Source of the DNA: Bradyrhizobium guangdongense
Lineage (GTDB): Bacteria > Pseudomonadota > Alphaproteobacteria > Rhizobiales > Xanthobacteraceae
Assembly: GCF_004114975.1 (NCBI RefSeq)
Contig: NZ_CP030051.1
Location: forward strand, 2,232,001 to 2,296,000
Direction of reading: 5' to 3'
Length of the DNA stretch: 64,000 nucleotides
The position numbers and the translations under genes were made by a program. Shown piece after piece: positions 8,340-15,520 of this stretch (position 1 is its first letter; the number at the start of each line of letters is the position of its first letter). The notes beneath the pieces are model-generated. The model had not been told where the DNA came from, did not search any database, and saw only the letters and a list, made by a program, of their open reading frames with translations.

Positions 8340-9224
8340 CTAATACCCCCGGCTCCACCAGTAGCAGAAGCGCTCCACATTGGCGGGAAGGCTCGCCTCG
8401 TAATTCGCCCATTTCTCGTATTTCGGCAGCTTCACTTCCTTCATCGCGGTGTCGAAGCATTTGCCGGCGTCGGCCGCTTTCTTCACCTCGGCCGAGAGGT
8501 CCTCCATGTAGGCGATATCGTCCTCGACGTCCTTCTTGGTGCCGAGCCGGCCGCCGGCATAGGGATGGCCGGGGATCATCCGCTCCCAGTCGAGCGAGGC
8601 CAGCTTCTTCAGCGAGGCGATGTATTCGATCGGCGAGGCGTTGTCGGGGATGTTGCGGAACTGGACCGACTCGATCGGCGCGAAGTCGACGGCGAAAACG
8701 ATCTTCTCTTTCGGCAGCCGCATCACCAGCGAATTGTCGGAATGGTTGCGGCCGACATAGTCGAGCTCCAGCGTGGTGCCGCCGAGCGTGATGATCTTCC
8801 TGTCGTCGACCACCTGGTCCGGCAGCACGATGTCGGCCAGGAGCGAATTCTGCTTCTTCAACTCGAGCAGCCGTTCCCTGGTGCGACGATGCGCAATGAA
8901 GGTGGCGCCGAGGTCCTTGAACGGTTGGCCGCCGGCGATGTGGTCGTAGTGATGATGGCTGTAGACGACGTATTTGATCGGCTTGTCGGTGACGGCCTTG
9001 ATCGCATCGATGTAGGGTTTTGCGGGACGCAAATACGAGATGGGATCGGTCGCGATCACGCCCTTTGGCGTGACAACGAACATCGATTGATGGCCGCCAT
9101 AGCGGAAGATGTAGACGTTGTCGGTGCCCTCGACCTTTCTTGTCGAGGTCTGGGGCGGGGTCTGCGCGAAAGCGGAGCCGGTGACGAGGGCAGCGAGAAC
9201 GACGATGCAAGATAATGCTTTCAT
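8340..9224 (-). CDS. Exported metallo-beta-lactamase-fold hydrolase
   Basis: 294 residues from the ATG at 9224, which gives a clean signal peptide (MKALSCIVVLAALVTGSAFA). An upstream in-frame ATG at 9275 would prepend 17 non-signal residues. The full set of zinc ligands is visible: H90, H92, D94 and H95 (SHHHYDH), H161 (GRNHSDNS), D180 (FAVDF) and H220 (IPGHP). The enzyme should therefore be an active periplasmic two-metal hydrolase. Whether it cleaves beta-lactams, lactones or thioesters cannot be told; it resembles generic MBL-fold proteins more than known class B beta-lactamases. The stop abuts the palindromic repeat. Confidence 0.88.
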   Translation of the reverse strand: MKALSCIVVLAALVTGSAFAQTPPQTSTRKVEGTDNVYIFRYGGHQSMFVVTPKGVIATDPISYLRPAKPYIDAIKAVTDKPIKYVVYSHHHYDHIAGGQPFKDLGATFIAHRRTRERLLELKKQNSLLADIVLPDQVVDDRKIITLGGTTLELDYVGRNHSDNSLVMRLPKEKIVFAVDFAPIESVQFRNIPDNASPIEYIASLKKLASLDWERMIPGHPYAGGRLGTKKDVEDDIAYMEDLSAEVKKAADAGKCFDTAMKEVKLPKYEKWANYEASLPANVERFCYWWSRGY

Positions 9225-9766
9225 CTCTAGGCTTTCTGAAAAGGGATGAAACAAGGCGGCGGATGTGTCTCTCACACAAACGCTGCGAAGAGGGGTTTAT
9301 TCCGCGCTCTTAGGCGGTCAGTCTGTCGCGGGACAAGCGTGCAAATGTGATCCGCGGCACCATCGATCGCGCTTGACAGTTTTGTGTCGGGGGAGGACCA
9401 TGCATGTGGTCGCACACAAGCGACGTTACGTCCACCTCATGAGCAAGGGGAGGTCTATGACACCACCTCCGCAAATCCAGCCGCGTTAAGTGCGATGGAG
9501 CTCGTTCGGACTATCGCATAGCGGCATAAACCGCGAACGGCACGCCGGGTCCAGGTCTAGAGGGCTGCATCAGTGAGGCAGAGCCCCTACCTGCCCGGCG
9601 CTGTGCGTTTTGAGCCCCCTGCAATGCAGCAAATGCCAAGACATTGTCGTCGGGTCGGCAAACTTCCGACACAGGATCGGGGCGAATAGCGGCTCGGCAT
9701 GACGCATGTGCTTCGCGGAAACGTCTTCCGACTTCGCCGGCGCTTGCGTTCTTTCAGGGAATTCGC
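9225..9766. other. Intergenic stretch between divergent genes; one possible short ORF
   Basis: About 540 bases separating the leftward MBL-fold gene from the rightward channel gene. It must hold the promoters of both. A 29-codon ORF at 9400-9489 is listed separately. Nothing else is recognised: no tRNA, hairpin with T-tract or transposon remnant was seen. Confidence 0.5.
9400..9489 (+). CDS. Possible small protein, 29 residues
   Basis: An ATG with a very strong ribosome site (GGGGGAGGACC, six bases upstream) opens a 29-codon frame, MHVVAHKRRYVHLMSKGRS..., that ends with TAA at 9487-9489. The product is basic and has no recognisable domain or membrane segment. The ribosome site is the only real support. 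It could equally be a regulatory upstream ORF or chance. Confidence 0.35.
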   Translation: MHVVAHKRRYVHLMSKGRSMTPPPQIQPR

Positions 9767-11854
9767 GTGTCGCATAAGCTTGCCTCGGCGCTGGTCGCAG
9801 CGCTCTTCCTCGTCCTCTCGGAGGAGATCAGCGAAATCTCGCGCGACGTCGCCGACATGGCGCGGACGCTCACGCATTTTTGGGCGTTCTATTACTGGAT
9901 CGTGGATACCGCCAACGATCCGCAAGCCTACAATCTGCTGATCGAAATCACCTGGAAGCTGGCGCTGGTGTTCGGCTGCGCGCTGGCGGCCGAATGGGTT
10001 GCCGTCCGCCTGATCCGGCGTCCGGTGGCGTTTCTCGAAGGCCACGTGCCGCCGACTGCGCGCCTGGCGGCGCAGACGCTGCCCATTGCCGAGCCGCCGC
10101 CATCGGTCGTGGATGTCACCCCGGGGCCTGAATTGCACAAGCACCGGCACAGTCTGGCCCGCGTCTGGCAGCTGTTGCTGCGGCTGCCCTTCGTGCTGGG
10201 CCGGCTGTTGCTCGAGCTGCTTCCGGTGGTCGTTTTCGTCGGTCTGGCGACCGCACTGCTCGGGACGGAAATCGGCGAGCCGGCCACCGTTCGCCTCGTG
10301 ATCCTCGCTGTCGTCAATGCCTATGCGTTCTCGCGGGGGCTCATCTGTGTGGTTCGCGCACTGGCGGGCCCGTTCGGTCTGTTTCCGGCGCGCGCCGAGA
10401 CGGCCGCCTATATCGAGATCTGGGCGCGCCGCATCGTCGGCGTCGCCGTATCAGGCATCGCCTTTGCCAACGTGGCGCTGCTGCTCGGCCTGCATCGCGC
10501 CGGCTACGCTGCGCTGCTGCGCATGGTGATGCTGGTGGTGCATTTGTTCGTCGTCGTCATCATCCTGCAATGTCGCCGCCACGTCGCCGATGCCATCCGC
10601 GCGCCGGCAGAGCGGCAAGGACTCGCGGCGCGCCTGCGCAATCGGATCGCCGGAGGCTGGCATTATCTGGCCATCGCGCTCGATCTGGCGCTGTGGGCGG
10701 TCTGGGCACTGAACATCCACAATGGCTATTCGCTGCTCTTGCAATATTTCGTCGGCACCATCGCAGTAGCATTGATCACACGGGTTGCCATCATGGTGAC
10801 GCTGAGCCTGATCGACCGCGGCTTCCGCATCCAGCCGGAAATCCTCCATCGCTTTCCGGGACTGGAGATCCGCGCCAACCGCTATTTGCCGCTGTTGCGC
10901 AAGATCGTTTCCGGCGTCATCGCCTTCATCGGCTTTGTCGCCGTGCTCGAGGTCTGGGGCGTCGATGCCATCGTCTGGTTCTATGGCGGCCAGATCGGCA
11001 GCCGGCTGATCTCGGCGGTCGCGACGATCGGCATTGCCGTCGCTATCGCTGCGGCGATCTGGGAGGTCAGCAACGCGCTTCTGGACCGGCAGATCAATAC
11101 GCTGTCGCGCGACGGACATTATGCCCGCGCGGCACGCCTGCGCACCTTCCAGCCGATGCTGCGGACGGCGCTGCTGTGCCTGATCGCCACCGTGGTCGGC
11201 CTCACGGCGCTCAGCGAAATCGGCGTCAATGTCGCCCCGCTGCTCGCGGGCGCCGGCATCGTCGGCATCGCCATCGGCTTCGGTTCGCAGAAGCTGGTGC
11301 AGGATCTCATCACTGGCCTGTTCCTGCTGCTGGAGAACACGGTCCAGGTCGGCGACACCGTCAGCGTGTCGGGGCTGTCAGGCGTGGTCGAGAATGTTTC
11401 GATCCGTACCATCCGCCTGCGCGCCGGCGATGGTGCCGTGCACATCGTGCCGTTCAGCGCCGTGACCACCATCACCAACGCCAGCCGCGGGGCCGGCAAT
11501 GCCTCGGTGAGTGTCAATGTCGCCTACAAGGAAGACACCGATCGTGCGGGCCAGATCCTCAAGGAGATCGTCGAGGAGATGCGCCGGGAGACGGAATTCC
11601 GCCCGTTGATCCGCGGCGACCTCGAACTCTGGGGCGTCGACAAGGTCGACGGTGCGATGGTGTCGATCGTCGGCCAGATCCGCTGCACCGAGGCGGGCCG
11701 CTGGCCGGTGCAGCGCGAGTTCAACCGCCGCATGAAGCAGCGCTTCCAGCAGCACGGCATCGAGGTCGCGTCCGCGACCCAGACCATTTTGATGCACGTC
11801 GCGCCGGCGGCTGATCATGCCGCGAGCCTCACGCCGCGGCGCGCCGCCGGATAG
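9767..11854 (+). CDS. Mechanosensitive ion channel, MscS family, large multi-span form
   Basis: 695 residues from the GTG at 9767, chosen because CAGGGAA precedes it and the product then starts with a signal-like hydrophobic segment (MSHKLASALVAALFLVLS). The frame is open back to 9644, so a longer N-terminus is possible. About 480 residues with many membrane spans precede the conserved MscS core: pore-lining helix region LLAGAGIVGIAIGFGSQKLV, then QDLITGLFLLLENTVQVGD and the beta domain VSGLSGVVENVSIRTIRLR. At two to three times the size of E. coli MscS (286), it belongs with the multi-span channels. Role: pressure release at hypo-osmotic shock. Confidence 0.88.
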   Translation: MSHKLASALVAALFLVLSEEISEISRDVADMARTLTHFWAFYYWIVDTANDPQAYNLLIEITWKLALVFGCALAAEWVAVRLIRRPVAFLEGHVPPTARLAAQTLPIAEPPPSVVDVTPGPELHKHRHSLARVWQLLLRLPFVLGRLLLELLPVVVFVGLATALLGTEIGEPATVRLVILAVVNAYAFSRGLICVVRALAGPFGLFPARAETAAYIEIWARRIVGVAVSGIAFANVALLLGLHRAGYAALLRMVMLVVHLFVVVIILQCRRHVADAIRAPAERQGLAARLRNRIAGGWHYLAIALDLALWAVWALNIHNGYSLLLQYFVGTIAVALITRVAIMVTLSLIDRGFRIQPEILHRFPGLEIRANRYLPLLRKIVSGVIAFIGFVAVLEVWGVDAIVWFYGGQIGSRLISAVATIGIAVAIAAAIWEVSNALLDRQINTLSRDGHYARAARLRTFQPMLRTALLCLIATVVGLTALSEIGVNVAPLLAGAGIVGIAIGFGSQKLVQDLITGLFLLLENTVQVGDTVSVSGLSGVVENVSIRTIRLRAGDGAVHIVPFSAVTTITNASRGAGNASVSVNVAYKEDTDRAGQILKEIVEEMRRETEFRPLIRGDLELWGVDKVDGAMVSIVGQIRCTEAGRWPVQREFNRRMKQRFQQHGIEVASATQTILMHVAPAADHAASLTPRRAAG

Positions 11855-11956
11855 CTGCCGGGCCAACTTACCGCTTGCCTCCACCCACCTGGCAGCGTTC
11901 ACTCGCGCTCCAGTCCGCTGACGACATGCGGGCGACAAGAAGCTTGGGAGAGAACG

Positions 11957-12955
11957 ATGCGGGGGCCGTGGGCCGGACTGCGCGGTCATGTGATCGTCAT
12001 TGGTGCGTTGATCGGATGCGCGGCGTGGAGCGCACCCGGTCACGCCCAGTCATTTCCCTCTCGTCCCATCACTCTGATGGTCCCGTTCGCAGCCGGCGGG
12101 CCGACCGATACGCTGGCGCGGATTTTGTCGGAACGGATTGCGGCCGAGCTGCATGCGACCATCGTGGTCGAGAACGTCGCCGGCGCTTCGGGAAGCATCG
12201 CCGGAGCCCGCGTCGCGCGTGCGACACCTGACGGCACGACGATCACCATCGGCCATTGGGGAACGCATGTGCTCAACGGCGCGATCTTCAAGCTGCCTTA
12301 TGACGTGATCGCCGATTTCGAGCCGGTCGCGCTGGTGGCGATGGGCACGCAGTTGATCGTCGGCCGGAAGTCGCTCGAGGCCAACAATCTGAAGGAGATG
12401 ATCGCCTGGCTGAAGGCCAATCCGGGCAAGGCCACTGCGGGGACGGCTGGCGCGGGCACCGGCGCGCACGTCGCGGGCGTCTTTTTCAAGGGGAAGACCG
12501 GCACCGACTTTCAGTTCGTGCCCTATCGCGGCGCGGGGCCCGCCATGATCGATCTCGTCGCGGGACAGATCGACATCATGTTCGACCAGGCCTCGAACTC
12601 GCTGCCCCAATACAAGAACGGTGCGATCAAGGCATTCGCGGTGACCTCGCCGACGCGCCTCGCGTCCGCGCCCGACATCCCGACGGTCGATGAGGCGGGG
12701 CTGCCCGGGCTTTATATTTCCTATTGGCACGGCATCTGGGCACCGAAGAATACACCGAAGGAGATCGTCACGAAGCTGAATACGGCGATCGTCTCGGCCC
12801 TTGCCGACCCGTCCGTGAAGCAGCGCTTTGCCGAACTGGGCCAGGAAATTCCGGCGTCGGACCAGCAATCGCCCGCAGCGCTCGGCGCCTTCCAAAAGGC
12901 CGAGATCGAGAAATGGTGGCCCGTCGTGAAGGCTGCGGATATCAAGCCGGAATAG
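11957..12955 (+). CDS. Tripartite tricarboxylate transporter substrate-binding protein (Bug/TctC family)
   Basis: 332 residues with signal peptide (residues 1-31) and a good ribosome site GGGAGAGAACG. The mature start is the Bug-family signature FPSRPITLMVPFAAGGPTD, followed by ARILSERIAAEL and VENVAGASGSIAGARVA. Later PYRGAGPAMIDLVAGQIDIM and FDQASNSLPQYKNG are also diagnostic. These periplasmic proteins bind carboxylates. No TctA or TctB membrane gene lies in the window, so this is an orphan receptor, a common situation for the family. The ligand is unknown. Confidence 0.92.
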   Translation: MRGPWAGLRGHVIVIGALIGCAAWSAPGHAQSFPSRPITLMVPFAAGGPTDTLARILSERIAAELHATIVVENVAGASGSIAGARVARATPDGTTITIGHWGTHVLNGAIFKLPYDVIADFEPVALVAMGTQLIVGRKSLEANNLKEMIAWLKANPGKATAGTAGAGTGAHVAGVFFKGKTGTDFQFVPYRGAGPAMIDLVAGQIDIMFDQASNSLPQYKNGAIKAFAVTSPTRLASAPDIPTVDEAGLPGLYISYWHGIWAPKNTPKEIVTKLNTAIVSALADPSVKQRFAELGQEIPASDQQSPAALGAFQKAEIEKWWPVVKAADIKPE

Positions 12956-12981
12956 CGTTGGCCGTATGGTCCTTCCTGATA

Positions 12982-13105
12982 GTCATTCCGTGGCGCGACG
13001 AAGTCGCGAGCTATGGTGCGCAATTGCGCACCTGAGAATCCGTCGAGCCGCAGAGACGGTCGCGCCATGGATTCCGGGCTCGCGCTGCGCGCGCCCCGGA
13101 ATGAC
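12982..13105. repeat. Palindromic intergenic repeat with GTCATTCCG ends
   Basis: The element starts with GTCATTCCGTGGCGCGACGA and ends with CGCGCGCCCCGGAATGAC. The ends are imperfectly reverse-complementary, and the GTGCGCAATTGCGCAC palindrome lies in the left half. It sits between the TctC-like gene and malic enzyme. From memory, this is another multicopy repeat of Bradyrhizobium-type genomes, distinct in sequence from the one at 8228. Confidence 0.7.
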
Positions 13106-13240
13106 GAGGCCAGAAGATCTCGCGAAAAATTTCGCTGCGGTGCGAGATCACAATCATCCCGCGCCTCGCTCGGTCCTTGATCTCAATTGAGCGGTGGCCG
13201 ACAATGTCGCGGTTCAGTGTGAAGCTTCCTGGGGGAATTC

Positions 13241-14893
13241 GTGAATAGACCTGCCCGCGTCGTTGCCCAACCGGCACTCTCCGATTCTGCACGTGGCATG
13301 ACGCTGCTGCGCGATCCCTTGCTCAACAGGGGCACGGCCTTTACCGAGGCGGAGCGTGCCAAGCTGGGCCTGCGCGGCCTGCTGCCGCCCTGCGTGCTGA
13401 CGATGGAGACGCAAGTCGAGCGCGTGCTGACCAATCTGCGCGCCCTGCCGACCGACCTGGAGAAATACGTCGCTCTGAACGCGCTGCATGACCGTAACGA
13501 GGCGCTGTTCTTCCGCGTCGTCGTCGACAACATCGACGAGATCCAGCCGATCATCTACACGCCGACGGTCGGGCTCGCCTGCCAGAAATACGGCCTGATC
13601 TTTCAGCGGCCACGCGGCATGTTCATCTCCTCGCGCGATCGCGGCCAGATCGCCGACATCCTGAGGAACTGGCCCTATCCGGCCAAGCTGATCGTCGTCA
13701 CCGATGGTGAACGGATTCTCGGCCTCGGCGATCTCGGCGCCAACGGCATGGGCATACCGGTCGGAAAGCTCTCGCTCTATTCGGCCTGCGCCGGCGTCCA
13801 TCCCGAACAGTGCCTGCCCATCGCGCTCGATGTCGGCACCAACAACGAGGAGCTGCTGAGCGATCCCTATTATCTCGGCCTGCGCGAGCGACGCCTCACC
13901 GGCGAAGCCTATGACAGCTTCGTCGACGAATTCATGACCGCGGCGCGGAAGACCTTTCCCGGCGTGTTGATCCAGTTCGAGGACTTCGCCAATCATTCCG
14001 CGTTCAAGCTGCTGCACAAATACCGGGATGAAGCCTGCGTCTTCAACGACGACATCCAGGGCACCGCAGCGGTCGCGCTCGCGGGCCTGTTCTCGGCGCT
14101 GCGTGTCAACGGCGGCAAGCTCAGGGACCAGCGCATCCTGTTCCTCGGTGCGGGCGAGGCGGCGACCGGCATCGCCGATCTCGTGGTCTCCGCCATGATG
14201 GCGGAGGGCGCGAGCGAAGCCGAGGCGCTCCGGCGCAACTGGCTGGTGGACTCCCGCGGCCTCGTCGTCGGCGGCCGCGAGGGTCTCTCCGGGCACAAGC
14301 TCCGTTATGCGCATAAGGACCAGGCGCCGATCGCCGACTTCCTCACCGCGATCAAGACGCTAAAGCCGACGGCGATCATCGGCGTGGCCGCGGTCGGCGG
14401 CGCCTTCACGCCCGAAGTGCTCAAGACGATGGCGGAGCTCAATGAGCAGCCGATCGTGTTCGCCCTGTCCAACCCGACCTCGAAGGCCGAGTGCTCGGCG
14501 GAGGATGCCTACCGCTACACCGAGGGCCGCGCCCTGTTTGCCTGCGGTAGCCCGTATGATCCGGTCAAGCTCAACGGCCGCACCTTCGTGCCGCGCCAGG
14601 GCAACAACTCCTACATCTTCCCCGGCGTCGGTCTCGGCGTGATCGCGAGCGGCTCGCGGCTCGTGACCGACGAGATGTTCATGGCGGCTGCCCATACGCT
14701 GGCCAATTGCGTCGGCAAGGAGGACCTGGATCAAGGCAGCCTCTATCCGGCGCTGCCGCGCATCCGCGAGGTGTCGGTGCGCATTGCGGCTGCCGTCGCC
14801 GACGTCGCCTTTCAGCGGGGGCTCGCCGACGGACCCGCGCCCAACGACGTCAAGGCCCTGGTCCAGTCGCAGATGTACGAGCCGAAGTACTAG
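13241..14893 (+). CDS. NAD-dependent malic enzyme (SfcA/MaeA type)
   Basis: 550 residues from a GTG with CCTGGGGGAATTC upstream. Oxidative decarboxylation of L-malate to pyruvate in the cytoplasm. Malic-enzyme hallmarks: IIYTPTVGLACQKYG with catalytic Tyr106, PVGKLSLYSACAGVHP with Lys176, metal-binding QFEDFANHSAF and CVFNDDIQGTAAV, and the nucleotide fold FLGAGEAATGIADLV. The length and N-terminus (GTAFTEAERAKLGLRGLLP) fit the stand-alone ~550-residue NAD form rather than the ~750-residue form fused to a phosphotransacetylase-like domain. Cofactor choice is inferred from this family, not seen. Flanked by palindromic repeats and probably a single-gene unit. Confidence 0.92.
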   Translation: MNRPARVVAQPALSDSARGMTLLRDPLLNRGTAFTEAERAKLGLRGLLPPCVLTMETQVERVLTNLRALPTDLEKYVALNALHDRNEALFFRVVVDNIDEIQPIIYTPTVGLACQKYGLIFQRPRGMFISSRDRGQIADILRNWPYPAKLIVVTDGERILGLGDLGANGMGIPVGKLSLYSACAGVHPEQCLPIALDVGTNNEELLSDPYYLGLRERRLTGEAYDSFVDEFMTAARKTFPGVLIQFEDFANHSAFKLLHKYRDEACVFNDDIQGTAAVALAGLFSALRVNGGKLRDQRILFLGAGEAATGIADLVVSAMMAEGASEAEALRRNWLVDSRGLVVGGREGLSGHKLRYAHKDQAPIADFLTAIKTLKPTAIIGVAAVGGAFTPEVLKTMAELNEQPIVFALSNPTSKAECSAEDAYRYTEGRALFACGSPYDPVKLNGRTFVPRQGNNSYIFPGVGLGVIASGSRLVTDEMFMAAAHTLANCVGKEDLDQGSLYPALPRIREVSVRIAAAVADVAFQRGLADGPAPNDVKALVQSQMYEPKY

Positions 14894-14938
14894 CGCCGCC
14901 AAGCCGCGTTCAGAACGACTCGGCTAGTGCGCCGACGG

Positions 14939-15035
14939 GGCTACCTCGTCATGGCCGGGCTTGTCCCGGCCATCCACGACGTATGGCACGGAGAACGTGG
15001 ATGCCCGGGACAGGCCCGGGCATGACGGCGTAGCC
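14939..15035. repeat. Palindromic intergenic repeat with CGTCATGGCCGGGCTTGTCC arm
   Basis: GGCTAC at 14939 pairs with GTAGCC at 15030-15035. Within it CGTCATGGCCGGGCTTGTCC (14948 on) pairs imperfectly with GGACAGGCCCGGGCATGACG, and TCCACG pairs with CGTGGA. This produces one long hairpin directly downstream of malic enzyme. From memory it is a high-copy element in Bradyrhizobium and Rhodopseudomonas. It may serve as an mRNA 3' end structure. Confidence 0.8.
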
Positions 15036-15090
15036 AGGCCGCGCGCTGCCAGAATCGCCGTTGTCTGCCGTCGCCTTATGTGCGACGCTC

Positions 15091-15102
15091 TGTAGCGTTA
15101 CA
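15091..15102. promoter_or_regulatory. Putative BlaI-type operator upstream of blaI-like gene
   Basis: TGTAGCGTTACA, a TGTA-N4-TACA near-perfect inverted repeat 26 bases before the repressor ATG, followed by AACTTAGGTAAGCC. BlaI/MecI repressors bind TACA/TGTA-type dyads and usually repress their own operon. A similar block (AGCGTTACGA followed by CCTTGGGTAGCC) lies after the operon at 18090-18123. Inferred from sequence only. Confidence 0.45.
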
Positions 15103-15127
15103 AGAATTCCAACTTAGGTAAGCCACC

Positions 15128-15520
15128 ATGGACGATCGTTTGCCCGACCTGGGCGATCTCGAGCACGAGGTCATGCAGATAGTATGGGCCCATGGGCCGG
15201 TCACGGCCGAAATCGTGCGCGAGCGACTATCGCGCCATCTGAAGGAGTCGACGGTGCGCACCGTGCTGCGCCGGCTGGAAGAAAAGGGCTATGTTCGCCA
15301 CACCGTGGACGGGCGCACCTATGTCTACCACGCCGCCGAGGCGCGCGCGCGCGTCGCGGCCAAGGCGGTGCAGCGCATCGTCGACTGGTTCTGCAACGGC
15401 TCGATGGAGGAAGTTCTCGTCGGCATGGTGGACAATGCGATGCTCGACCAGCAGCAATTGCGCGCGCTGGCCGACCAGGTGGCCAAGGCGAAGAAAGCGA
15501 GAGGTGTGAAAAAGGAATGA
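15128..15520 (+). CDS. BlaI/MecI/CopY-family transcriptional repressor
   Basis: 130 residues, the usual BlaI length. The N-terminal winged helix-turn-helix (residues 8-75) begins LPDLGDLEHEVMQIVWAHG and has the recognition-helix region LKESTVRTVLRRLEEKGYV. The C-terminal half is the dimerisation domain and ends in a Lys-rich tail. The TGA overlaps the ATG of the M56 protease (ATGA), the standard blaI-blaR1 arrangement in which the membrane protease senses a signal and leads to repressor removal. No beta-lactamase gene is adjacent. The target may be its own operon and possibly the small ORF/RlpA genes beyond. Confidence 0.93.
   Translation: MDDRLPDLGDLEHEVMQIVWAHGPVTAEIVRERLSRHLKESTVRTVLRRLEEKGYVRHTVDGRTYVYHAAEARARVAAKAVQRIVDWFCNGSMEEVLVGMVDNAMLDQQQLRALADQVAKAKKARGVKKE

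Noticed and set aside
8181..9215. 344-codon rightward frame over the MBL-fold gene
   Set aside because: Antisense to a protein with all seven metal ligands in place; composition is that of a complementary-strand shadow.
8340..9224. Calling the MBL-fold protein a beta-lactamase linked to the BlaI/BlaR-like pair
   Set aside because: It is 6 kb away on the other strand, has the generic MBL metal motif only, and no operator-like site was seen near its start.
15184..15516. Upstream in-frame extension of the M56 protease
   Set aside because: It runs inside blaI in another frame and shows no protein-like features; ATGA coupling at 15517 is the natural start.
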